The notes beneath the pieces are model-generated. The model was not told the origin of the DNA, made no database searches, and worked only from the letters and a program-made list of their open reading frames with translations. From assembly GCA_037176885.1 (NCBI GenBank), contig JAWWNJ010000017.1:992001-1056000 (forward strand): a stretch of 64,000 bases of DNA, in the 5' to 3' direction. The translations under genes and the position numbers were made by a program. How positions within the stretch are numbered: position 1 is the first letter of the stretch; every line of letters begins with the position of its first letter. Source of the DNA: Favolaschia claudopus (Eukaryota > Basidiomycota > Agaricomycetes > Agaricales > Mycenaceae). This document shows positions 20,110 through 29,304 of this stretch, one piece after another.

Positions 20110-21528
20110 ATGTCCCTTCCCGGCTTGGGAGCTCTGTCGAATCGAGCCCCAGAGTATCAGAAGCAAAACACTCTTGTTTTCGACGAACTTGGCCGTCTTC
20201 GTTATGCCGCTTTGAGTCGACGCGTTCTCGCTCTGCCGCTGGAAGTTTTAGCAGAGATATTCGAGCATTGCTTACCCGCTGTCGAATTCGTCTCCCCAGA
20301 CCCCGCCACGGCACCCCTTGTGCTCTGTGACGTCTGCCATCACTGGAGAGTGGTTGCTCTAACGACCCCGATGCTCTGGAGCTCATTGTCCATTGACATG
20401 GAATTCTTGGACGAAACACACTGGGATGCTTATGTCTATCTATACCAGACATGGCTTTCCAGGGCGCAACAAGCGCCTCTTACGCTGTCGATTCAGAATT
20501 TGGCATTGCTTCGTCACTCACAATACTTGCATCCGGTACTTCAAGCCATCGCTCGGATGTCGGCGCAGTGGCGAACTATCGAATTCGATCCCACCGAGGA
20601 CGATACCCAATTATTATTCCTGAACGAAGAAGCTACATCTCCGCATTTCCCATTACTTGAAAAAGTGTCCTATATAAACACTGAAAGTGACTGGCAGTCC
20701 ACCCTCGCTTCGCGACTGTCGAATGCTCCGCGACTACGGGAATTATGCACAAATTCATTTCCGTTGACTTTGCCTGAAGATTTCCCCTGGGCACAGATAA
20801 ACACATTCGAAACACGCCACGCCACTCTCTCCTCTTGTTTCTATGTTCTCGATCGTGCAGTCAATCTCGTCCAAGGAACGTTCAGAATTTGGATTGACGA
20901 TGTGGACGCAGTCCCCACTTCCGTCGCAACGCTCGATCACCTCGAGGCCTTGTCCATTGATGCGTCTCCACATGATGACGAACCGTTTTTTATCCCTACC
21001 CAGGCTACGCCCTTGTCCGTCCTTCGTCACTTGAAAACCCCCGCCTTGAAACACCTCATTCTCCGACATGATCCCTTTGAACCCCATCCCGCGGATATTT
21101 CACCTTTCTTCTCCTGGCAATCACGGTCCGCCGCACAGCTCCAATCCCTTGAGCTGTGTCGCGTTCCCGCTTCGGGCGATACATTGATATCATGCTTGAA
21201 AGTAGTGCCTTCACTTACGCAGTTACGCCTTAGGTTTTTACACAACGTCGATCTCAACCCACTCTTTGTTCAGTTTACGGCTATCAGTTTCCTTCCTAAA
21301 CTGGAGACCATGCATTGCCAACTAAACAATGCTCGCTTGGACCCGCACACCCTCGCCAAGATGCTTCGTTGGAGGTGGGATGCTGTTGGTGTTACTAGAT
21401 TGCGTCTTTTTTGGGTTGTGAAATGGAATGATGCCGAATTTTTCGAAGCCATCAGCGTTGAGCTTGAGGGCCTGCAAAGCGAGGGGATGGATTTGCGTTA
21501 TGGGAACGAGGTAGTTCGTGGTGGATAG
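20110..21528 (+). CDS. F-box/LRR-like protein
   Basis: Intronless, 472 residues. F-box at about 35-95: LPLEVLAEIFEHCLPAVEF, then PLVLCDVCHHWRVVALTTPMLWSS. The following region is an irregular leucine-rich solenoid (LSVLRHLKTPALKHLILRHD; AQLQSLELCRVPASGDTLIS), ending in the family signature LAKMLRWRWDAVGVTRLRL and LEGLQSEGMDLRYG. Presumed SCF substrate receptor; target unknown. This is the best intact reference for the relics at 840, 4735, 26747 and 35260. Start: ATG in a MSLPGLGALSNRAPEY context that is partly preserved in the relic at 35517. Confidence 0.85.
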   Translation: MSLPGLGALSNRAPEYQKQNTLVFDELGRLRYAALSRRVLALPLEVLAEIFEHCLPAVEFVSPDPATAPLVLCDVCHHWRVVALTTPMLWSSLSIDMEFLDETHWDAYVYLYQTWLSRAQQAPLTLSIQNLALLRHSQYLHPVLQAIARMSAQWRTIEFDPTEDDTQLLFLNEEATSPHFPLLEKVSYINTESDWQSTLASRLSNAPRLRELCTNSFPLTLPEDFPWAQINTFETRHATLSSCFYVLDRAVNLVQGTFRIWIDDVDAVPTSVATLDHLEALSIDASPHDDEPFFIPTQATPLSVLRHLKTPALKHLILRHDPFEPHPADISPFFSWQSRSAAQLQSLELCRVPASGDTLISCLKVVPSLTQLRLRFLHNVDLNPLFVQFTAISFLPKLETMHCQLNNARLDPHTLAKMLRWRWDAVGVTRLRLFWVVKWNDAEFFEAISVELEGLQSEGMDLRYGNEVVRGG

Positions 21529-21820
21529 TCGAAAGAAACGAGTGCGTTTCCATTCCAGTAATGTTTTTGACGTCTTAATGTTGTGTGCTACCGTGTCCTC
21601 TAGCACAGTTGGCCCTGGGTTGTCAAATTCTGGATTGCCTTACCTGGGTAGCAGAATTATTTTTGCTTTGTCGTCCCGAAGAGGAATTTTTATCGCCTTG
21701 CACTGTCGACCTCTTTCATATTTGCAGCGTCTGTGGGATGCTGCTCACCTGCATGGTCTGCGTTGAGAGGATGCCAGTGGTGTTGCATCGCATGATCCGG
21801 AAAAGCCAGTGTAATCACAT

Positions 21821-23636
21821 CTATCCCAAAACAAGCTTGTACCATGACTCGCTTTTTATGTTGCAGTCCAACTCGAAAGATTGTCTCCCCATCTTTCGCT
21901 CAGCATACCGCAACGCCTCCTCGACCACTTCCGTCAATTCCTCCACCTCCTCCAGCCCAGCCGCAATCCTCACCTGCTCCAGTTTCTGCCCATACTGTTC
22001 ATGATACCGAAAGTCCTCCTCATCCTTGCTCAATATGAATTGATTCGTGTTAAGCGCGAGCGTCAAGTGCGCACCCAGATGCGGACTCTTATGTACGTCG
22101 AAATGATCGTAGAACGCCCGCGCAGCCTCGAGCGAGGCGAAATCGACGCTAAGAAGGCCGCCGTACCCGGGGACGAATGATTCCGTCGCTGGCCGCATGA
22201 AAGCCTCGTAGTTCGCGGTTGTGTCGGAGAGAGAGGGGTAGAGAACCTTGGTCACCGCTAAGCCCGGGTGTATATGTGTTTGTAGAGGTCCGCGATCGCT
22301 TTAGCGTTGCGGTCGAGGATGATGCTGCGGGGGAGGTAATCGGCGCTGTTGGCGAGGAGTTGTTCCACGTCGTCTGCGAAGATTTCGTTCCGGAAGCTGT
22401 CTCGGCAGACATTCTTGAGCGCGGAGTAGAAGGGGAGGGACGGGTTGAGAATCGCGGTTCCACCCATGACGTTGGCGTAGCCGCTGAAGGACTTGGTCAG
22501 GGAAACCATGATGATGTCGGCGATTGGGAGAAGGTCAACGTTTGAAAGACCGCTGACGGTATTGTCGACAAAGATGAGGAAACCGTACTGGTCGGCCTGT
22601 ATAGCGCTCTTCAGTACTCATGTATAGGTGGAGAAGTACACTCGTCTCACCAAGTTTCGCAACCTTTTCAGGTCGACGCTGACCAACAAAGGATTGGAGG
22701 GGAATTCGAGGAAGACGCAACTAACTACCTCTTGCGTCTGGATATAGGCCTCCAATTTGTCAATCACACCACTTTGAGCATCACAGGGACCAAAGTGTTG
22801 GAACCCTTCTGGAGCCTCGCGGAACATATGGTACGTGTGAGCAAATAGTGCACCCAACCCCACTATCGGTCCTCGACGTACTTACTCGCATAGCGGCCTG
22901 GTGCATTCTGTAGATGGCCGCCATGCCTGTGGGGTAGAGGTATATGTCTTCGCTCTTCATACTAATTTTATGTTATGTGCCACAGGAGCACGGTTGAGCA
23001 AACTTGAGATGCGGTCTCGTAGTTGCTCGTGAGCGCAGGTTTCCGGTAAGTAGGTCGGGGGAGGAAGCTGTCCAACATCGAAAGGTACTTCAACCATTGT
23101 GTCCGCGTGTTTCAGGAGATGCTCGGCCAATCGCGTGCTGACGCCGACACCGTGAAGTTGCCAGACACCATTGATGCTCGCCAGTTTGGCAGGCGGATAC
23201 CCAACACAATAGAGGCGAACCCCATAGACGTCGACGATCTTGAAGACCAGGTCGGCGGGTTCGAGATCATTGCCTTTGCGATTGGGGGAAAGGGCGAATG
23301 TTTGGGCGATGGAAAAGCTGGTCGGATGAAGAAACGGGAAACATCTATGGGTCGGGAAGAAGCCGATCTCTTGGCAGATAGACGAGATGAGCTGCAAAGC
23401 ATTTGGTGTGAGTGCGGGGTGAATAAGTTTATATCAAGATTTAAAAGCAGTACCTCATCAACCACGCCAAAAGGTGTGAGGCGTGGATATGAGGAGTTGA
23501 GTTTGCGGAGCAACCATTCTTCGCCATTGACAAACGCATTTGTCGTGTCCCAACCAGGGAGATGCGTTGTTATGGCATGAGGACCTCCTGGAGGAGCCGA
23601 GTGCCCGAGCTCGGTGGTTAATCGTTTGGAGGTCAT
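21821..23636 (-). pseudogene. second cystathionine gamma-synthase-like gene, frameshifted
   Basis: Tandem paralogue of the gene at 18087-19837 with the same start, 61-codon first exon (23636-23454), intron positions and active-site block MVSLTKSFSGYANVMGG. Three lesions disrupt it. Near 22975, LLNRAPVAHNIKLV is followed by TGA in frame while the next conserved block SEDIYLYPTGMAAIYRM is in another frame. Near 22882 a small insertion (GAGTAAGTACG, apparently 4 extra bases) restores the original frame for GLGALFAHTYHMF. Near 22256 a base appears lost: ADLYKHIYTRA ends in TAG while the next block AVTKVLYPSLSDTT continues in a different frame. The catalytic lysine rem­ains encoded. Probably a pseudogene; clustered sequencing errors are the alternative. 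Confidence 0.8.
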
Positions 23637-24112
23637 TCTGCAAGATCCTGGGCGCCTTCCAGTGCTTCGAGAGTGAACTCTGGCTGAGGTCCGGATATAA
23701 GTGGCACACAAAATAAAAAGCTCGGTTACAGCGCCTTAAGCAGACGGACGAGCTCGGCGATAGACACTCGATTCGATACCTTCCAATCGTGGATCGAGGT
23801 CGGAATCCGTCGACAAGATGTTTCGAAGTTGTATTCAATGAACACTGAGCTAGTTCTTAGGTTCGAAGTAGCCAGCATCTTAATCGCACAGTTGCAGACA
23901 GGTTGTCCCATTAATACCACCAGAGAAATCAGAGCGGAGCGAACAAAAAGTATCCTTGGCCCGAGTGGCCATTCAAGTTATTCGAGCAAAATTTTCTTCC
24001 TGAAGTTTCGTGCAGTTCTGCCAGGCCCGAAATTCAGTAGCAGTAGTGGCGAAGAAATATTCCAAAAAATGAGGCATCCGTTTCGCTTCTGCACATGTTG
24101 GAGAAGAGCAAG
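23637..24112. other. intergenic, no feature seen
   Basis: Divergent region between the PLP pseudogene and the PWWP-like gene. No coding signal noticed apart from the telobox at its right end. Confidence 0.45.
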
Positions 24113-24133
24113 ACCCTAACCCTAACCTTAGGG
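24113..24133 (+). promoter_or_regulatory. telomere-like CCCTAA box, part inverted
   Basis: CCCTAACCCTAACC followed by TTAGGG, 50 bp upstream of the ATG at 24183. A similar CCCTAACCC occupies the same relative position in the truncated copy at 11062. Conservation of the box in the copy argues that it came with the promoter; binding by a telobox factor is inference. Confidence 0.5.
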
Positions 24134-24182
24134 ATATTTACTACCCAAACATCGCGTCGGAATTCTGCTCTCAACCACGACG

Positions 24183-26559
24183 ATGGCCGCCACAGTCAGC
24201 ACACGCGCGCCGAGGCAGGCGGCGAAGAAGGCCGCCACGAAATTTGAAGAGCAACTCATGTCTTCGCCCGTGCAAATTATCGAACGTAGCACACTTCCAC
24301 CCGCGAAGGCCAAGTCGGTCACGAAACGCGCTCGCAGTCGGCCAAATCAGAAGGAGCGGGCTGCCAGCTCTTCTAAACGCAGTACAGGAGTTCTGAAGGC
24401 CGCGTCGTCCCATTCCGGAACGCGAAAGCGCGCGTTATCATTGGATTCGCATGTGTCAGACGACGAAAACGTATTCGACCTCACCTCTCTGTCGACTCCC
24501 ACAGCATCACCCGTTCTCAAGCCGAAGCCGGCTGCATACTCACTGCTGCTCCGCGAAGACTCTATGGAGGCAGACGACCCTTACGTGTGGGTTCTCGTGG
24601 ATTCGAAGGGGAAGGTGTTTCGGGCGGAAGATGAGAACGACGGTGTAGAACGAGTGTGGTGGCCTGCTCAGGTAGATTTCCACTCTTCTACGCTAGAATG
24701 ATCTAAACTGGCACAGATGTTGCCGTCCCGATGTTCGGTGAAACTCTACGGAAATCTGAGTCGTGCCTCGAATGTGGTCGCAATCGACACTGTTTCCAAT
24801 GGAAACGTCCTGCCACTGGCAGAGAGCGACACGCTGCGGTATACGCGACCGAGATACCTTGTTTCACTCCCGGACAGCACTGCATCGCCGAAGAAACGAC
24901 AAAGACTGGATCGCACGGACTTTGAAGCGCGTTGGCTGAGTGCTGTCTCAGAAGCTCTCCACGAGTACACGGAGAACACTCTCCCCAGTCTCGGGTTTCT
25001 TCACAGTGCCAGGAGTATTCCGAAATTCGTCCCCTCTTCTCAGCCTGTACGCGAGTCTGTCTCCGATGAGGAAAGCGAATTATCCGAGCCACCTCCGTCA
25101 GTACGCTGGAGTCCTCCTCCAGTTGACGACTCCCTCGACATCCCCGGTGAGAAAGTTCTCGCGCGCGAATACAGAAAGCACAGCAAAGAATATTGGCCGG
25201 CGCTGATCCTGAGCTACATCGAGCCCTCTCGACTCTCAGAACCGCCCCTTTATGAGGTAAAGTGGGTCGACGGCAACAACGCCAAAATCCCCCGAGACCA
25301 CTTCTACACAGTGGAGGAAGACGGTTTCGGTGATTGTGTGTTGGGCAAATTCCAGAGTCTCTTCGATGAAGTTGTCAACGACACGGACGAGCCGAGCACC
25401 AGGTCCCGTCGGTCCCTCAGCCCTTCTCCCGAGCCGCTGAATCCTCCGCCGGATAAGATGGGCTTTCGCGACCTCAGTGTACGCGAGCAATTCGTGTACA
25501 CGAAGCCGGTGTTGCAGGCTATACTGCTCAACCAGTATTCCCCCGCGCGGGAGAGGAGTGAGAAGTATTTGACGGGGACGGAGAAGCAGAAGAAGGAGGT
25601 GGTGGAGAGGGCTAGTGCGCGGGGTCTGATGAATCCGAGGGAGGTGGACGAGTTTCTTGGGTATTTGCAGGAGTGGTGTGTTCGCGACACTGTTGCGAGG
25701 GTGGACCCGACGGAGGAGGACGGTGACGAGGCTACGAATGTGCTCGAAGAAGAAACCATGCGGATGGTGGAGGGAGTAGGGACACCTAAACGCGAGGCGT
25801 CTCCTCCGGAGCCTCAAGTTATCACTGGCAGCACCGCGGCTGTTGATGTTATCGAGGGGGAGGACCCAGCGGCGCAGGTAGGATCGATTTTGTGACCAAG
25901 TTATTTGCCTCTCATTATCATGCAGGAGACTCTGTGTAATCCGCCGTCCCCCACTCAGACGACGGAAGTTGATACTGCCTCTTCCCCCGCTCCTTTCCCC
26001 CCACCCTCTTCCGCAGCTTCTTTCGTCTCTAGCTACGACACCGCTATGGACAGCGCCTCCATTGACCAATCCGGCTCAGGGCCTCATTTTAATACTAATC
26101 CTGGGAGTGATACGTCTTCTGTTTTATCAGAACCTCCGGATGTCTCGGCGTTGGTCTCCTCCACTTTTGAGAGGCCGCCACGCCAAATGGGGTGCGAGGC
26201 GTACGAGAGTCTGCCTACACTTGGAAAAATCGATGTAAGCAAGCGCATTCAGTCTCTTCTCTTCTCATACTCCGTTGGAAACTGATGCCTCCCTCTAGTA
26301 TTGTCTGAATGTATTACTCCCCGAGTTGCTCACACAGATTAATGTGTGGCGGTCCGGGGACCGCACATGTGTAACATTATTATCGGAGGAAGAGGAGGCG
26401 AGGCTGCATGCGTTGGGCGAGGAGGAGAAAAGGAAGACGGATTGGGTGACGGATGTGGTGCGCCTTAGGCGGATGAAGGAGCGAAAGCTGCAGAGTCTGG
26501 AGGTTGTTGTTGGGGGAACTGTTTCGCGGCCGAAGAAGGCGATACGAAGGAGGAGTTGA
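24183..26559 (+). CDS. PWWP/Tudor-like chromatin-associated protein
   Basis: Exons 24183-24671, 24717-25877, 25926-26234 and 26299-26559 give 739 residues. Two WWPA/YWPA-containing modules are visible. The first is VERVWWPAQ, running across the exon 1/2 junction into MLPSRCSVKLYGN. The second is REYRKHSKEYWPALILSYIE followed by YEVKWVDGNNAKIPRDHF. Both resemble PWWP or Tudor-type methyl-lysine readers. The N-terminus is Lys/Arg/Ala-rich (RAPRQAAKKAATK), suitable for nuclear import and DNA contact. The rest is low complexity with acidic and Ser/Pro stretches and a charged C-terminal helix (EEEEARLHALGEEEKRKTDW). Role inferred: nuclear reader or scaffold; no enzymatic domain seen. All junctions keep frame. 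Confidence 0.7.
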
Positions 26560-26746
26560 ACTTGAATGGCATAAGGGCCGAGAGGAAGTTGCTTTGTATT
26601 TTTTTTTTCAAAATGCTATCGTTAACCAGACATGTACCCACTACGCATTAACTAGCTACTAGCACAAACTATCTATGTATTTATCGTTTAAGGAGCGACT
26701 TCCACATCCATTATGACCACGGGCGGACGACTATGAGCTTGTCATG

Positions 26747-27185
26747 TCAATGGAGACCATAACTCATACCCTCGTTCGCACCGAAGGACTCAGACTTTGG
26801 GCGCTCAAGATCTAATTCCATTCCTTCTTCCTCCAAACGTGCAAACTCCGCATTGGGCTCTGCATCTATGAACGCCCACAATATACCCTTGACATTTTGA
26901 AAGATTGTAAGTTCGCTGTGTGATACGAACAGCATCCCATCTCCAACGCAGCATGTTGGCCAGTCCTTGTGCGTTCATAACATGCACACCAGTATCCCTC
27001 GAGAAGAACACCCGCATGCGTTCCAAGTTGGGGAGGAAACCGGTGTTGCCATTAGGCTCGTTCAACACAACGCTCATATCCACATCGAGAAGAGGTTCGA
27101 TTCGCAGTTCAGCGAGGGAAGGTACCGCTTTCAGATAGGTGACGAAGTCGTCGGTCTCGACGCCAACGTCCTCTACCCCTCTCAC
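26747..27185 (-). pseudogene. F-box/LRR-like protein, C-terminal fragment
   Basis: Minus-strand fragment with YLKAVPSLAELRIEPLLDVD, GFLPNLERMRVFF and GLANMLRWRWDAVRI, matching LISCLKVVPSLTQLRLRFL, SFLPKLETMHCQL and LAKMLRWRWDAVGV of the gene at 20110. F-box and most of the LRR body are absent. Downstream frames (CTFGGRRNGI; ARLEEEGMELDL) show a frameshift inside the tail. It directly abuts the plus-strand PLP-enzyme fragment at 27168. Confidence 0.75.
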
Positions 27186-27510
27186 TCCGACACTGCCGCT
27201 AACCCCACTACGTTCATGCGCCCCGCAACCGACTCAATCTTCAACCCCGGATACGGCTGCCTTCTCAGCGTCGAGTTTGCCTCCAGAGACGCTGCACGCG
27301 CGGCCCGCATCTCGGCGCGCACTTGACGTTGGCGATGAAATATAATGAGTGGGTGTGGGGCAAGGATCCCGAAGACTTTGAGTATCGTATTGGGTACGGG
27401 CTGAAGAGGGAGCAGGTGAGGATTTCTGTTGGGCTGGAGGAGGTCGAGGAGTTGGTGTAAGGGTTTGAGGAGGCGCTGAGGTTTAGCGGAGAAAGAGATA
27501 TAGAATCAGA
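27168..27510 (+). pseudogene. third cystathionine gamma-synthase-like copy, C-terminal fragment
   Basis: Plus-strand remnant of the last exon: VLYPSHSDTAANPTTFMRP, GYGCLLSVEFASRDAARA, then after a short deletion and frame change HLGAHLTLAMKYNEWVWGKD and REQVRISVGLEEVEELV. A TAA follows where the intact gene at 18087 has VQVFEEAL. The segment FYDHLQVHQG of the intact copy is missing. Residue choices follow the intact copy rather than the pseudogene at 21821, so it derives from the former or its ancestor, in inverted orientation. Confidence 0.8.
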
Positions 27511-27569
27511 ATAGTCTTGGAAGAGAAATGGCTATCAAATTGAAAAGAAACCTCTGTATACTGGACCGC

Positions 27570-28998
27570 TTAGACCGCCTGTTCGTCGTCAAATTCCCAC
27601 TTCCTTCCCACCCTTGCATTGTTCACCGCCGACACCTCTGGATGCTTCTGCATATAGTCAAGCTTGAGCCGGATCGCCTTTGAATATCCGGCGTACATTC
27701 CTGCTTCCTCCTCATAAGGCGCTGTGGGGCCGGTGTAAGTCGCACAAAGTATCATGATCAGCATGAAGAATCTCACCTAAATGCCGACGATGAAGTTCGG
27801 CTTCTGATTCTTCTGCAATTTTGATGTTGTCGTAGTTCCAAATATTCAGGTCAAGGGGAGCCTCGATGGCTCCTGCGCTAGACGAGGCTGCAGTGTTTCT
27901 ATCGCGGTCCTGATCGGCATCGCTCTGTTCTTGCCCTAGGTTATGGCCGCCGCCATCGACATCACTGCGAGCCCGTTTGCGCTTGACAGACGCGAATGGG
28001 GAAAGATCAGGCTCCTGGACGGTCACAGAAGATGACATTCGCGCATAATTATCGAGCGTTAACTTGGTAGCTTTGAAAAGGCCCCATGCAAATCTCACAT
28101 AGACATTCATCGGGTGGATTCGAGACGGGATCGGCAAGGCGCGAAGATGGTATTCCATCGCAAAGTCGGCCAACACAGGTGTGAGGCAGACACACACTGC
28201 ATCGCCGTCGTAAGGCGCGAAGACAAAGTGACCCTGATCCATCCCCGGACCACAGAGATCGGCGCGCAAGGCGAGACAGTTAGGGAGGGAGTCGGGGCCG
28301 AGTAGGTTGTGAGTAAGTAAGGACATTTCTCTGTACTGCCACTATTGTTTTAAGTCAGTGATGTTGCTAGAGATGTCGCTGCAACGCACCCATGCTATCT
28401 CCGCCACGGGAACCAAATGAGTATTCTGCAGTCGACTGACGTGCCCGGTCAATGCACACTGACCGTCTAACATTTTGACCTTTGTACTGATATCTGAGCT
28501 TGCAGATGTGTATTCTGCTGCATCTGCTGCAACCCCCATAGCGGGGAAATTCCAGTGCGGAGGTACTTGGCGGGGTGGAGACCATGCATTGAATGATGTG
28601 CAGATGGGATATTGTCTACCACAACAGGTTAGTATTAGACGCTGCATTCGAGAAAATCCAAACGGCGCATGTACACACCGTTCTCCTTCGAGGACGTGGT
28701 AGGTGTAGAATCCAGGTAGGAGGATGGGTGTCGCGGTATTTTCAATGGATATGTCGGTTGCGCTATTCTCCTCTCGAAGAGTCCCTTCTCTGTTCTTCGC
28801 TACAATACAGCAGGCATCCAGCACGACGTGAAATGGAACCCCATAGATTCCTGAGGGGGCTTGGAATGCTACTAGCGTCAGCATCACCCGAGGCGGCTCG
28901 TATCCTGGATGGGTAACCACAACGTTGTTGCGAGAGGCGCGTTTATGGTGTATAGCTTTGACAGGCTGGCCATTACCGCCCACGCCAGTGCAGCTCAT
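27570..28998 (-). CDS. HNH-nuclease-domain protein (fungal HNH_2 type)
   Basis: Exons 28998-28679, 28615-28390, 28341-27777 and 27721-27570 give 420 residues. N-terminal part contains GVPFHVVLDACCIVAKNREG and ILLPGFYTYHVLEGERQYPI. The HNH-like core reads DGQCALTGHVSRLQNTHLVP, then PNCLALRADLCGPGMDQGHF and VFAP. This matches the widely expanded mushroom family in which cysteine, HLVP histidine and an RADLH block form the metal site. Here the histidine of RADLH reads C and the usual FD is replaced, so metal-dependent cleavage may be lost. A nuclear-type basic stretch (KRKRARSD) precedes an acidic insert. Function of the family is unknown; nuclease activity is only inferred from the fold. Confidence 0.72.
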
Positions 28999-29304
28999 GG
29001 TTGGTTCGGTGACATAGACAGGATGTCCCAGTGATTGGGCAATAGATCCCGAAGATAGTGCGGTTCGCTGTTGCCCCGACCGCCGCTTAATGAGTAGACA
29101 ACTGGCGCCACTGCGAATCCACTATTCGCAACCGCTGACTCTACTTTGACGACGAAAGCGTTTGGGAAGCGTTGAAAAATTCCCTAAACGGGACATTTGC
29201 TTGTACCTGTCTGTTCCGAACGCTATTGCCCTTTAGCCGGTCCCGCTGCCTCAGCTTGTCATCCTCCGTCTTATCCTCAACCTACTGCAAATCTGCCAGC
29301 AAAA
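28999..29304. promoter_or_regulatory. divergent promoter, HNH gene / HEL2
   Basis: 306 bp between the start codons. No TATA box or repeated motif stands out. Confidence 0.4.
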
